This document shows, one piece after another, positions 1-11,829 of a stretch of DNA of 64,000 nt (positions are counted from its first letter, which is position 1; each line of letters opens with the position of its first letter). The notes under the pieces are model-generated. The model was not told the origin of the DNA. It did not search any database and saw only the letters and a list, made by a program, of their open reading frames with translations. This DNA is from Mrakia gelida (Eukaryota > Basidiomycota > Tremellomycetes > Cystofilobasidiales > Mrakiaceae), in NCBI GenBank assembly GCA_024345305.1, contig BRON01000015.1, forward strand, positions 434,001 to 498,000, read 5' to 3'. The translations under genes were made by a program, and so were the position numbers.

Positions 1-643
1 CCTGGAACCCTTCCTTCTTCACCACCACGTCGTGATGCACCCTCTTCTGGTAGCCCGTCATGATCCCGTTTCCGTGTTTCCAGAGGGTTCCGATGAGACG
101 AAGGCAGATTCGGTAGAGCTTGCTGGTTTCTTTGAGGAGAGCAGGGGGCGAGGAGGAAGAGGAGGGGAAGAGTTGGACACTGATCTGAAGGGTTCCTCCT
201 ATGAGTTCGGAGTCGGAGGTGGAAGTTGCTGTTGAAGAGGTATCGTTGATGCTGGAGGTAGTGCTGGAGAGATAGGTGAACCTGAGAGATTTGACTGAGG
301 GATGGTAGAAAGGGATGTCCTCCTCCTTGTCGACGAGACATCGATACTCGACGATTCCATCTTGGCCTTGCTCGTCCGTGGTCGAAAGCGATGAGGAGGA
401 CAAGGAAGGCGAGGAATTGGGTATTGAGCGGTAAAAGGTGCAGAGCTGAGCCAAGGGGAGGTCTCGTTTGGGTTGACGAGGGAGGAGACGACGGTGCACC
501 TGTCGAAAGGGGAGGAAGCCTGAGATGTCTGATGAGCCGGGAGGTAGCGGTGGAGGAGAGGTGAGGAGGGAGGTTTCCGAGAGGATGTCGGCTCGTAGGA
601 TGAGATCCGAGTTGACTTCTGGGTTCAGGATCGAGCGAGACAT
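1..643 (-). CDS. TRM44: tRNA(Ser) Um44 2'-O-methyltransferase, N-terminal part (runs off window)
   Basis: The open minus-strand frame starts at ATG 643-641 and reaches base 1 without a stop, giving about 214 residues. The last stretch contains KHGNG followed by GYQKRVHHDVVV, closely matching the signature near the start of the Trm44 methyltransferase domain (GY-K/Q-KRVHHD). Known for the family: Trm44 is a cytoplasmic SAM-dependent enzyme that makes 2'-O-methyluridine at position 44 of tRNA-Ser. The first 150 residues are Ser-rich and less conserved. The catalytic core lies beyond the left edge, so its integrity cannot be judged. The start is the first ATG in a frame read through without any stop. 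No intron is needed in this part. The gene diverges from the GCNA-like gene. The family call is confident because of the KRVHHD block. Confidence 0.85.
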   Translation of the reverse strand, partial: MSRSILNPEVNSDLILRADILSETSLLTSPPPLPPGSSDISGFLPFRQVHRRLLPRQPKRDLPLAQLCTFYRSIPNSSPSLSSSSLSTTDEQGQDGIVEYRCLVDKEEDIPFYHPSVKSLRFTYLSSTTSSINDTSSTATSTSDSELIGGTLQISVQLFPSSSSSPPALLKETSKLYRICLRLIGTLWKHGNGIMTGYQKRVHHDVVVKKEGFQ

Positions 644-1163
644 GGTGGTGAAGAACTGGAAGAGAGATCAAAAGGGGAGGGAGCGAGGGAGGATGAGGTG
701 AGCTCGACGAAAACGAGCGGGGGTCTTTGCTGGAAGAAGAGACGCTCTTTCTCGAGAAGAGAAGAGCATCGGCCACGGTTGAAGGAGTCGAAGAGCGATA
801 CGTACGATAGCCAGGTTGTAAGGACAAGGGCAAGAGATGATGGGGACGTCCTCGCCCGAAGGAGGGACGATAGGAGGGAGGGAGAGGAGCGAGCTCGGCG
901 AGAACTTGGGAGGAGGAGGAGGCGCAGATTCTCCATGATCTGGGCTCGAAGGTGTCGCAGGCTGAGTATTTGTTGGTGGTTGTCCCATGTGCCAGTTTTC
1001 GACGCTGACCGTTGAAGAAAGCGAGGGAGGGAAGGGACGAAAAAGAGGTTGAGCTCGGACTCGAATCTGCTTCCCTTCCTAGCCTCACGCGACTGCCTTT
1101 CCCTTCCCCTCAAACCATCAGCCCAAAGACCTAGCCTTTTCTTCTCGCCCTCGTTCGGAAACC
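644..1163. other. Divergent promoter region between TRM44 and the GCNA-like gene
   Basis: This 520-base stretch separates two divergent genes. It is purine-rich on the plus strand near TRM44 and pyrimidine-rich before the GCNA-like ATG, as expected for a leader. Reading frames are open on both strands here but have no recognisable protein signature. I see no TATA box, repeat or RNA gene. Confidence 0.5.
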
Positions 1164-4100
1164 ATGCCTTCCCTCTCGGACTCTGACTCTGATGTGGATA
1201 TGCCCACGTTGGACCAGCTCTTCCAACAGAAGAAGAAGGGGACGGCCGTCGGTCAACAACTTCCATCCTCCTCCTTCCTCGTCGACAAGACAGAGCTTCC
1301 ACCCAGAACTAGCAAGATCACGAAGCCTTTAGGAGCGAAGGTGAACAAGGGATCCTCTCAGGTGGGTACATCGTCGCTTTCAGAGTCTCGGGGGTCGACG
1401 TACGAGCCTGAGACGAGGGACGGAAGGGAGGCAATGGAAGGGAGGTCAGCTCGATGCATTAGGGATCGAGCTTGGTCTGAAGCGAGTCTCGTCTTCAAGA
1501 GGGCCACTGGGGCTTCGATAAGCTATATCTAGCCATAGCGGCACGCTGGGCCGCCGAAAGAGTCATGCAAAGCTTCGCTGACTCTGCTCTCGTCTGCTTC
1601 AACCCAGCTTCCTCCTCCTCCTCCGCCCCTCCCCACTCCATCCCAAGCCGTCGCTCCGTTTTTTCCCTCCAACTCAACAACGAGCAACTTACGAAATCCC
1701 CTACGACCTCTCCTTTCTTCCATCCAACCCTCTTCACTGCCGTCCACTCCTCGTCGTCGTCGTCCTCGCGCAAAAGGAGCCACTTCAGCAGAACTCATTG
1801 CTCAAGACGAACGAACCAACTTCCACTCCTCTCCAGCCGGCGTCATCCACGAGGAGGTTCTCATCGTCGAGTATCGAACCGACTCAGAAGTTGAGAGCTC
1901 GTCGTGTCAGGATGAGACGTCAACGGAGGAGGAGAGCAGCAGCAGCTCGGAAGAGGATCAGACGAGCGACTCGTCTTCATCGTCCGCCTCTTCTTCCTCT
2001 TCAACCTCTCCACCTTCAAAAACGAGACGCCCAGCCAAACCACCCACTTCTAAACCATCCTCCTCCAAACCAACTCCGAAATCCGCTCACCCCACCAGTA
2101 CCACTCCTCGCGTCCTCCCCGAATCGACCTCCTCCTCGACTCCGACACAATTCCCTCAACCTCGCTACCGTCCGAAAGGATACGCGACTCATCAAGGCTA
2201 TCAAGCCGACCCGTTCTTCGACCCATCAGCCTACGTCGTGCTCAAGAAAAGGGACGTCGTCGATGGGTCTCCGTCAGTTCAGCCGACGCCAACGAACGGA
2301 GGAGCAGGGCTGTTCAGGAGACGTGTCGATGAGGTCGATGAGGAGGTCTCGGTGATGAGCGGGAAGGGTCTCGATGCGGTTCGGAGGCGAGTAGAGGAAC
2401 GAAGGCTTCAGAGGGAGAAGGAGGACAAGGAGATCATTCTAGCAACCGAGAGCGAACACTCTTCTTCCTCCGACGAGGACCAGGTAGAGACGCGACGTCT
2501 ACCAAACCCGACCTCGAACCCTTTCCAAACTTCCTCCGCCTCCAACCCAGTCGTCATCGACCTCGTCTCCACTCCTCGCGCCAAACCTCGTCGGGCAGCT
2601 CGCCCTACAGAGCTCTTCGGATCCTACACTACCACTCCTCTCGCTTATTCCTCCTCTAACGCGTCTTCCCTCAACATCTCGCCAACTCCAGCACTCCCGG
2701 CTTCTCCGTTCATCGATCTTACGAACTCGCCGGCCAATACGCCTCAGAGGAGGAGGAAGGGCAAGGGACCCAGACCCACAGAGCTGTTCCAGTTCATCAC
2801 GAGGGAGAGGAAGAAGAGTGGCGAGGTCGAGGTTTCGGCGGTCGCGTCGACGACGGTCCTCGTTGGGAGTAGCGGAGAGGACGAGGTAGTCTTAGTGAAG
2901 GACGGTGAAGAGAGCTCTACGGTGGAGAAGAAGAAGAGGAGGAAGGAGGACCGAGTCGAGAGGAGGAAGAGCGGGAAGGGATGTTGGATTGGAGAGGCGG
3001 TCGAGGAGGTTCGAGCTGTGGAGGGAGAAGTCGGAGAGGAGGAGCAGTCGACGGGAGAGGGTGTTTTGACGATGCTGGATGAAGAGCAGCTAGCTGATGT
3101 GTAAGTCCTGCAGTCGATGCTTCTTCAGCTTCGGGTCTCGATCGCTGACCTTTGACGCGTCTTTCACTCACTTCAACAGCGGCAGTCCTCTCCCCACCTG
3201 CATCGCCTCGACTTCGACACTACCCATCGATCTTCCCTCATCCCCTTCTCTGCCGCCGTCAAGAGGATCAGCAACCCTCACCTCCTTCAAAGGAGGTCGG
3301 CGAGTCATCCTCGACAGCGACGACGAGGTCGACTCACCCTCCCCACTCGACTCTCCTCTCCCCACCGCCAACCCGAACACCCTGGGAAAGGGTCGCCAAA
3401 CCATCATCCACGAACTCTCCGATTCCGATTCGTCATCCTCCGACTCCGACTCGCCTCAGCCATCTCGAAACCACGAGGAAATCGACGTCGACGACGTGAA
3501 CGATTACTGGGGAGGATCGACCTCTCCCTCCACGGGCGTCCTCTCCTTCTCCCCACCACCACCACCAACTTTCCTCCCTCCCACCTCGCCTTCACCCTCC
3601 AGCCCTCTCCCTCCCTTTTCTCCAGGGCCGACCTACTCCCCAGCACCCCCAGCACCGCGTCGCAAACCAACTCCCAACACCCTCCCCGCTCCTCGTCAAC
3701 CTCCGACAACGACGCTCAAGAAAATCAGCTCCAAAGCCTGGAAGGCTCATCGCTCGGAACTCGCACTCGACCTCATCGGCGAGCTGGATAAGGGAGTGTT
3801 CGAGAGGAAAGTGAGGAAGTGGTTGAGGTTGGACGAGGAGGGAGAGGAGAGGAAGGACGAACCGAGAGGAGTTGTTTGGACGGGGAAGTTGAGGACGACG
3901 GCTGGAATGAGTCGGTGGAGTAGGAAGAAGTGCTCCGGAGGTGGAGATGGGGAGGGTTATCAGCATTTCTGTCGGATCGAGTTGAGTGCGAAGGTGAGTC
4001 CTCGATCGTCCTTCCGTTCCTCGTCTTCGCGTGTGCTTTCCTCGTCGCACATGTCTGACCCTCACTCTCATCTTTCTTCATGGGATTTGTTTCTTTACCA

Positions 4101-4949
4101 GGTGCTCGACACGGACGAGAAGATCCTCTCGACTACGGCGCATGAGCTCGTGCGTTCTTCGAACTCGAGGCGTCGTTCCCGTCCCTGACTCTCTTCGCGA
4201 GAGGGCTGATCATGTTCTCGAGCTCTTCTTCTCACTCTCAGTGCCATCTTGCTACCTGGATCTTCGACGGGAAGGACGCTGCTCCTCACGGGAAGGAGTT
4301 CAAGTCGTGGGCGAAGAAGGTCAATCGATCCCGACCTGATATCGTCGTCACCGTCAGTTCTGCATCTCTCTCTCCCTCTCTCGTTTGATCTTACTCGACT
4401 TACGGCTCGCTTTTCTTCCATCCCAGACTCGGCACGACTACGAGATCACTCACAAGTTCACATGGAAATGTGCTGGCTGCGACGCGTCGTGAGTTCATTC
4501 GCTTCTCGACTTCTTTCCCTTCTCGTCTCACTTTGCTGACTCGTATTTCTTCGGGATTTTGCTCAGCTACGGAAGGGACTCTCGCTCCATCGATCCTTCG
4601 CGCCAGTGCTGTGGGAAGTGCAAAGGTCGACTCGTCCCTCAGCACCCCGACGCGTCGACGACTCCTTCGAAACCGAACGCTTATCGAGGTTCGTGTCCTC
4701 GTGACTGTAGGCTCGTGTGCAGACGACTTTCGAACGAACCTCCCCTTTTCTTCGCACTCCCTCGCAGACTTCGTCAAAGAGCGATTCAAGTCGGTTCAGG
4801 CATCCTCTCCTGGTGCATCGCACGGTGACGTGATGAGGGTACTGGGCGAACGCTGGAGGGTCGAGAAGCTGAAGAGGGAGACGATGGCTGCAGCTGGGAT
4901 GGAGGGGTTGGTGGGTGGGTTGAAGGGGTTGATTATTGAAGTCGACTGA
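1164..4949 (+). CDS. GCNA/SprT-like metalloprotease with SUMO-interaction motifs and HMG-like tail
   Basis: Exons 1164-1361, 1608-3100, 3180-3993, 4102-4149, 4242-4352, 4427-4488, 4567-4688 and 4768-4949 give 1,009 residues. The first ~770 residues are a disordered acidic/Ser-rich region. It holds hydrophobic-acidic motifs of SUMO-interaction type: VVIDLVS (~380), FIDLTNS (~433) and RRVILDSDDEVD (~603). The SprT-like domain follows (~775-930) with the zinc-protease motif HELCH at 849-853 and a zinc ribbon (CAGC 903-906, CCGKC 923-927). The C-terminus (VKERFK through LGERW) resembles an HMG box. This domain order is that of GCNA proteins, nuclear proteases linked to removal of DNA-protein crosslinks in germline cells. 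The catalytic HExxH is interrupted by an intron after HEL. Intron 1 (246 nt) is longer than usual and could hide another exon. Two copies of RPTELF (~398 and ~456) are unexplained. The assignment is to the family; the substrate is inferred. Confidence 0.85.
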
Positions 4950-6038
4950 GTTGGCGACGACGATGGACTCCTACCTCGAGCGACCAATTTCCCTTCTTTC
5001 GTTTGGTTGATTGCTTTTCGCCGATTTAGGACTGATAAGATCTCTCCTGCTCGGGATCCTGAGGTGATAAGGGATCCACATGTTCCTTCCATGGAAGCGA
5101 GCTGAGCCAATCGAAGGGCAGAACGACGGCGCGGAATCGAGATCGAGTGAGTTCGCTCTCGACCACCATCACCTCCTTCTGTTCACTTTTCGTCTCTTCT
5201 CCCTGATCCCCACCTCAAGCATCGCCACGACAACAAGAGTCGTTTTCGTCTCCTAGAGAGCTCTCAACTCTCTCTCTTCCCGTTCCTCCCACCCTCTTTC
5301 CCCACCGCTCGAAGCTCAACTCCCCGCCCACCTCGAATCCCTCCCTCCTCCGTCCTCACCTCCGTTTTCTCGCTCTACCCGAGCCTCTCGCCTGCTTCTC
5401 GCCCTGGAGCCTCGTCCATTGGCATACTTCGACCTCGGGAAGTCTTTCTCAGCAGCTCCTGCCTCGGAGTATCGCTCTCGGGCCTGCTCGAAGGAATCTG
5501 GAGCTCGAGCGTTTCCCCGCGTCGCAGCGTGCAGGTTTTCTCTCCGCCTCGATGTGACTGGCTCCTTCCTTCCGTCTCTGCGTCCCTCTCCATATCTCTC
5601 CACGTTCCAAGGAAGGGGTCTGCTTGATCTGCGCGGTTTTGATCTCGGACGAGATTGAAGATTGGTCGGAAACGAGACGTCGACACCGAGAGGAACGACG
5701 CACTTCAGGCGACGTGGTCGGATCTCTCGAGTCGCGAGAGTGTCATGGAAGACATGAAGCTGTAGAGCTCTAGCTGACGAGATTTCGGAAGTTTTCACGA
5801 CTCTGAGAGCTCACGGCCTTGTCTTGTTCGCCTGTTCGAGGGATACCAAGAGCATCGTCCGATCTGATTTCTTCTACTGCGTCGTCGGTAAATCTTACCG
5901 AACCCCCTTCTCCACCGACCCCGACCAAGAAAGATCTGATTGAAAACTGATTCCTTTCTTCTCCTCTCGACTTCCATCCTCCCTCCCTTTCTTCATCCCG
6001 TTCTTCTTCCCGCCCTCTCCTCCCCTCTCCTCCTCGCG
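4950..6038. other. Intergenic region and long leader before the MFSD1-like gene
   Basis: About 1.1 kb lies between two plus-strand genes. The proximal part just upstream of ATG 6039 is strongly CT-rich, typical of leaders in this window. Overlapping minus-strand reading frames (e.g. 5316-5798) are Arg-rich with no family signature or splice logic, so I treat them as chance. No TATA box, RNA gene or repeat was seen. Confidence 0.45.
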
Positions 6039-8954
6039 ATGTCTGCGGCTCAAATCCAGCCCACCAAGACCTCTTCGATCGACTCTTCTTCTCTCGACGA
6101 GGAGAAGAAGGACCTCTCTCTCTCGAACGAGAAGAAGGAGCGTTTTCCTCGAGCTCTCGAGTTCGAGAACGCCGATGGTGAAGACTTTGACGACGACCCC
6201 CTCACAGGAGCCGTCGCTCTTCCATGGACCAAGAAGCTCCCCGCTTTGATCTTGATCCTCATGTTCGTCTGTGAGTGCGCTTCGTTTTCCGTCTATCTCG
6301 CTCGACGGTCGTTTGCAAGGCGGAGCGGAGTACTGTACTGATCCAACTTCGGCGCTCTTCTTCTTCAGTTGGAAGCAACTTTGCTGGCTCTGCCTTCTCT
6401 CCTCTCAAGAGCACGATCAAGAAGGAGATGACTGTCAACAACGCTCAGTATGGAGTCGTGAGTTCATTCATCCTGATGCGAGGTCGAACGTTCAAGGTCG
6501 AGGTTCGCTGAAGCTAAGGTTCGTTTTGGGTTCTCGCGTGGCTCGAAAAGCTTGCTTCGGCCGACTCCCTGATCAACTCGATCCTTCCCATCGTTACTGG
6601 TAGTGAGTGCCATCCCCTCCTGTGTGATAGAAGACTCTGCTGACTCTTCCGTCTACCATTTTCTGCAGTCGCCATCGAGTTCGTCAACCTTCGCGTTTTC
6701 GCTCCCGTCCTCAGCCGAGCTGATCTTCGAAGTACCCTCTACGTCTCTGCAGCTACTACGGACCTACCTACGGCGCTATCGTCGCTTCAGGTAAGTCCCT
6801 CTCCCTCTTCAATTCTTCGCTTCCTTTCATCCCGTCGTTCGCCTTCGTCGACTGACTCCACTCTTCCTCTTTCTCTTCCCCGCTCAGTCTTCATCTTTGT
6901 CGGACAGACACTCACCGCGGTCGGAGCCCAAATCACTTCGTTTCCTCTCATGGTCGTCGGCCAGATCATCCTCGGGTTTGGAGGAACTGCCATCGAAACA
7001 GGTGAGCGACGCGTCCACTTTACTTTGCATCTAGTCTCGAGCCCCGACCCTCAATGTTTCTGTCCCAAAGTGGGCCAACATGGCTGTGATGGGGATGGAA
7101 CAGACGGTTGAAGGTCCACTTCGAGACTACTTCACATCATCTTCGGTCTAGACGACTGACTGACGTCGAATCTTGTCCCCAGCTCAATCCAAGCTCTACA
7201 CGCACTGGTTCAAGGCGATGCCAGGAGGAGGAGTAGGGATCATCGGCTTCGTATATGGTCTAGACATAGGAATCGGAAGGGTCTACAATCGTGAGTCTCT
7301 ACGATCTCGAGTCTCGACGCGCCCGTGGTTTACTTCTGCTTTCCAAGTCGAAGCGTCGTGCTGACTGTCTTCCTCCCGTTTTTACTTCACCCAGTCTGTG
7401 GAAAGCTCACTGCCGTCCCGATCATGAACGCCTCGGGATCTTGGAAGGTGAGGCAGTTGATGATCGGTTCGTCAAACAAACGCGTCGTGCCGGAACTGAC
7501 TTTTTTTTCCTCTTTTCAGTGGTCGATGTGGGTTCCTGCCTTCTTCTGCGCCCTCTCGCTCGCCATCGTTCTCGTCTACGCCATCTTCGAGAGGTCGATC
7601 CCGGAGGAAAACAAGGTCATGACAGGCAAGAAGCTAGCTGCTCGACGCGCCGCTCGAGGAGTCGTCGAAACCAAGACGACCATTGCAACTCGATACACCT
7701 ACGTCAAGAGCAGCATCTTCGCCATTCCTGCTGCCTTCTGGTTGTTGATTCTCTCTCAGCTCCTCCAGTGTACGTCGCTGTTCGTTCGTTCTTTTGACCC
7801 GTCGAGACTGACCTTCGTCCTTCCTTTGCCTTTTGCTGGTTCCTCTTCTTCAGCTTCGGCCGTCTCTGCCTACTCTTCCAACCTCGCCGACATCATCGCT
7901 GTTACTCGGGACGCGACCAAGGAGACTGCGGGATACACTGTTCGTCTTCCTTGCCCTCGCGTTCCGATTTCTCGTCCGAGTCGCGGAATGCTGAACGAAG
8001 CACTCCTCTTTCACAGGCCTCCATCGCTCAAGTCATGCCCATCGTGCTCACGCCTGTCCTCGGATACGCCTTTGATCTGTGGGGTCGTCGAATGTTCCTC
8101 GGTTCGTCGAGTTGCTCACCGCCTCGCTTCATTCAACGAGCGAAAGCTGACCTCTGCCATTCGTCGATTTCTTCCAGTCTCCTTCACGGCAGCCATCTGG
8201 GTCCTCTGCTTCTCTCTTCTTGGATTCTCGACCGTCCACGCCATGGCTCCTACGATTCTCGGCTCCCTCGCACTTGCCTTCAACGCTGTGAGTATCATCC
8301 TACGATTCGAGTTAGCGACAAGGATCTAGAGCTGACCCTCGTTACGCGTCGCAGCTTCCCTTCATCTGCTCGATCCCTCTCCTCGTCCCCAACCAGAACA
8401 ACCTTGGAACTGCTTTCGGTCTTTGGAAGGCTTTCAACTCGTCGGGAGCTACCATCTGTGAGTTCCGCGTCGATGCTCTTCGCGAGTCGTCTCGCCTCGC
8501 TGACTCCATCTTCGTTGTCCATCCCAGTGACGGTCGCGACGGGAGCTATCCAAGATCGAACCCCTACGGGAGTCAACCAGTACGACAACGTCATGTATCT
8601 TCTTATCGCTCTCAAAGTCAGTCTCCCGAATACGACGAGGAGGAGCGTCTTTCTTCGACGCGTCTCGACTCTCGTCTGAACTCTCCCCTTCATTTTCTCT
8701 TCTCGCAGGCTATCGACGTCTTCTACGGGTTCATGTACCACTGGTTCGATGTCAAGTACCTCCATGGAGTTCTTCGAGCTTCCGAGCGAGATCGTGTCAA
8801 GCTCGAGACCACGGAAACCGAGGAAACCGAGGAGGAGGGAACGCGAGGACTTCGGTCCCCCATCAAGAAGGTCACCTACGTCGGAATCGCTTTCACGTTC
8901 TCTATCATCCTGACTGCATACGTCGTGTACATAGTCTACTCCCTTGGTACTTAA
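6039..8954 (+). CDS. MFSD1-like major facilitator transporter
   Basis: Fifteen exons (6039-6270, 6369-6457, 6551-6602, 6669-6678, 6753-6790, 6888-7001, 7183-7290, 7395-7447, 7520-7769, 7854-7939, 8017-8101, 8178-8287, 8355-8458, 8529-8616, 8709-8954) give 554 residues and about 12 membrane segments. The order of motifs follows MFSD1-type carriers: QYGVVSSxxxLINSILPIVTGIAI-like first repeat (here QYGVL then LINSILPIVTG), ILGFGGTAIETAQSK in the middle, and DLWGRRMFL at the start of the second half. MFSD1 proteins sit in the lysosome/vacuole membrane and export dipeptides; localisation here is inferred. The N-terminal 67 residues are acidic and cytosolic. The fourth exon is only 10 nt; it is required to make the continuous reading TGIAIDYYG. 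Stop at 8952-8954. Exact substrate unknown. Confidence 0.8.
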
Positions 8955-9102
8955 TCTTCATGTGATTCCTCTCTCCGATCTTGCGACGCGTCGCGTTCAG
9001 TCGGCGAGTCTCCGCCCTCGACGTCAACTCTTCCCCTTTGGCTTCCCGACGGTTTCACTATGTAACCAACACCGTTCCATTCTCACTACTGAAGAGCTCC
9101 CA

Positions 9103-10414
9103 TCAATAATCTGGATCCTCTCCTCCAGCCGCGACCCATCTCCTCTTCCTCCTCGCCGCCCAATAAACGACAATCATCACCGCCACGACTCCTACACCCA
9201 GCACAGCTCCCAAAGCAGCAAAGTCCCTCTTTTCCGCGTCATGGGTGTGGTCGACCTTCACTGGGACGGGCGGAGGAGGGAGCGTTGAGAGGGCAGCGAA
9301 GGTGGTGGTGAGTGATGGAGAGGGAGGAGTGCCGGGGAAGAGAGGGACTGGGGAGGAGACGGGAGGGACTGGGGAGATCTTGAGGAGGTGAGACTGGGAG
9401 AGATACAAAGAGCGAGAGGGAAGAGTCAGCGAAGAGAGAAGAAACGGGAACGGACTAGCGAGACGGACGACGCGACGCGACGAACCAAAAAGAACGCCTT
9501 GTAGAGCTGAGCTGGATTCGTGCAGTTCGTAGTCTTGTCGTCGCCGTTCTGCTCAAACGGATTAGAAGCATCAGGGCGAGTCCTCGTCATAGAGAGGAGA
9601 GGAAGAGACGAACATAGCTCGGTAAACCCCAAGTCACGTTGAGCGTGAATCGAACTTGATCGTCGTCCAATCCAGAGGGAATGAGGAACGTCCTGACGTG
9701 AACGTCCTTCGGAAACAGAGTGACGGTACACCAGCCTTGGCGAGGTAGAGGAGGGTAGTAGGAGGACGGAGGAGGCGTCATGCTGAGAGTTCCCCAAGGT
9801 TCGAGAACGATGGTTCTGGGACGGGGGAAAAGGCGAGGAGAAGAAGTGCGCGACGGTCAGCGTGCTCGTTCGAGTCGACCCTAGTCACTAGTAGATTTGG
9901 CGACGCCGAAAAAGGGACGAGCGAAGCGAGGGTGAGCTCGAGAAAGACGGAGGAAGCGAGACTCACGTTCGATTCGAGTAGGTCAAAGTTGGAGTGACGA
10001 GCCTAAACACTCCAGCGATAGTCTCGTTCTGACTCGCTTCTGGATCGAGAAATCCTACAGAAATAGTTTGACCTACGGGAAGGCAAGGTGAGGTGAGGAA
10101 GGAAGGAGGATGAGCTCATCGAAGTCGAAACAGGCTCGTGCTCGACCTCTCGTCGAGTTCAAGAAGCAAATCTCACCAGCGTAGAGCGTCTCTGACGGAT
10201 CAGGGTAGATCATCCCCATATTCGAAGGTAGAGCTGGGAAGGAAGCGTCGTAGGGATCTTGTCGTTTGTTGTTTGACGGCGAGTCGTCGGAGCTGGAGGC
10301 GAAGGTCGAAAGGTTGGAGGATGGTTGACGACGAGCTTGAGCGACTTGTGGTCCGAGGGAGAGTGTGAGGATGAGAAGAGATATGAGAGTTGGAGGGAGC
10401 AGGGAGATCTTCAT
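9103..10414 (-). CDS. Putative type I surface glycoprotein, unknown function
   Basis: Exons (minus order) 10414-10177, 10072-9967, 9815-9638, 9548-9486 and 9393-9103 give 291 residues. Residues 1-27 are a clear signal peptide (MKISLLPPTLISLLIL..., cleavage near AQA). A single hydrophobic helix lies at about 254-273, followed by an Arg-rich stop-transfer (ARRKRRW) and a short tail. The ectodomain has several N-glycosylation sites (for example NETI, NRT, NCT) and a Pro-rich stalk before the helix. I do not recognise a family. It could be a wall sensor or a membrane-tethered secretory protein, but nothing in the sequence proves that. The donor of intron 3 is GTGACT, chosen because only this position keeps the frame; confidence in that junction is lower. 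The gene is convergent with the MFSD1-like gene, 148 bp away. Confidence 0.7.
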
Positions 10415-10726
10415 GTTGAGTCTTGGAAGGACGTGGTGGTGGTTGGGATCTGGAAGCGAAATTGAAGGGTAGAAGTTGACTTGAGCAGCGGGGAAGAAAG
10501 GGGTCGCTGGTGGGTCCCTTCGCTCTCTGTTCTTCGACAGATTTTCGCTCAACTTCTCTTTTATCCCTTCTCCAGATGATCCCGCGTCTGCGTCTTTTCA
10601 CTCGAGTTCGAATGAGAAAAATCGAGGAGGAGAAAGCAGTCGCGTAGGTGACGCGTCTTCCCCGCTCGAATCTAGAAACAGGCGAGCTCATCAACCTTGC
10701 CACCTCTCCTTCCACGAACGACGACG
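10415..10726. other. Divergent promoter region, glycoprotein gene / SUB1
   Basis: This 312-base interval separates divergent genes. It contains one copy of the octamer GACGCGTC (10640-10647), which recurs in this window. The plus-strand leader before SUB1 is moderately pyrimidine-rich. No TATA-like site or RNA gene is visible. Confidence 0.45.
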
Positions 10727-11623
10727 ATGGCTAAACGAACAAAGGACGATAGCGTTAGTCCTCCCTCCCATCCTTCTCATCCGGATTTCAAGCTGACCTT
10801 CTCTTCGAATTCCAGGACGAGGAGGATCAACTTCGAGAGGTGAGCTCGACCTTCCCTTCTCTCCTCCCCTCCCCTCCCTCCCTCCTTCCCATCTCCACTC
10901 GAGCTAACCCTCTTCCGCTCCTCCCTCATCGCACTGCAGGACGACGGCGACCACGAGGAGGCTGCTGATGGATCTGAGGAGGAGCAGGTGAAGCCTAAGA
11001 AGAAGGCTGCTCCCAAGAAGAAGGTCGAACCCAACTTCAAGAAGGGTGGCAAGAAGTCGGAGGTGGAGGAGAAGAAGAAGCCTGCAGCTAAGGTTCGTCG
11101 CGGATTTTTCTTTGATCTCTATCCAGTTCGTAAGGAGCCGAGAGAAACGCCGACTGGATGCTGTCTTTGGAACGAACAGAAAGCTCGAACATCTGGCGAA
11201 GGATCATCCAAGGGGCCGGAGGTGCAGACGAACGAGGATGGCGATGGCTTCATCGAGGTGAGCTCTCCCTTCCGTCCAGTTCTATCCACCCCTTCTCTCG
11301 AAGTCGGGAACTCATCCTTGTCATGTTGGCTCTGGGTTGGTAGCTCGGTGGATCCAAGAGGGTCACGGTTCGAGAGTACAAGGGACAAACGCTCGTGGAC
11401 ATACGAGGTGAGCTCAACTCTTTCCCCTTCCCTTCCCCATCCTCCCTCGTCCCCACCCTCCCTCGTCCCCCCATCTTACACTTTTGGCTGTTTCCTCGTT
11501 CCAGAGTACTACACCGACAAGGCTACTCAAGAGGAGAGGCCAGGGAAGAAAGGGATCTCGCCCAATCTCGCCCAGTTCAAGGCGTTGAACAATTCCATCG
11601 GGCTTCTCGAAGGGTTGCTGTGA
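10727..11623 (+). CDS. SUB1: PC4/Sub1-type transcriptional coactivator
   Basis: Exons 10727-10753, 10816-10839, 10940-11092, 11180-11257, 11344-11407 and 11505-11623 encode 154 residues. The first ~80 residues are alternating acidic and Lys-rich (KPKKKAAPKKK). The C-terminal PC4 domain is complete: LGGSKRVTVREYKGQTLVDIR, then YYTDKATQEERPGKKGISP and a final short helix. PC4/Sub1 binds single-stranded DNA as a dimer and helps RNA polymerase II initiation and re-initiation in the nucleus. Two opening exons of 27 and 24 nt (MAKRTKDDS, DEEDQLRE) precede the basic region. The family's usual length is about 100-300 residues, so this copy is complete. All junctions keep frame. Confidence 0.95.
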
Positions 11624-11829
11624 GGAGAAGGGCAGGTGTTTCTCAGTTTATGTTTTGTCTCTCTCTTCTTGATCTTCATCTTACGACCTTTCTTCTCTCA
11701 CAATCTGGGCGGTCGAGGAAAGTTTTGAGGGCGAGTCGAGCTCGATCTCGTCCGACCGACCAAAGAGAGGTCCACGAGTTGAGCTTCGACTCCTCCTCCC
11801 CTCTCAACTCCATCCTGCCTCCCTCCACC

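Noticed and set aside
625..1302. 225-codon minus-strand frame in the TRM44/GCNA promoter
   Set aside because: Low-complexity Ser/Leu/Arg sequence overlapping the start of both real genes.
5316..5798. 160-codon minus-strand open frame upstream of the MFSD1-like gene
   Set aside because: Arg/Glu/Ser composition typical of antisense frames in GC-rich DNA; overlapping frames are equally open; no conserved motif.
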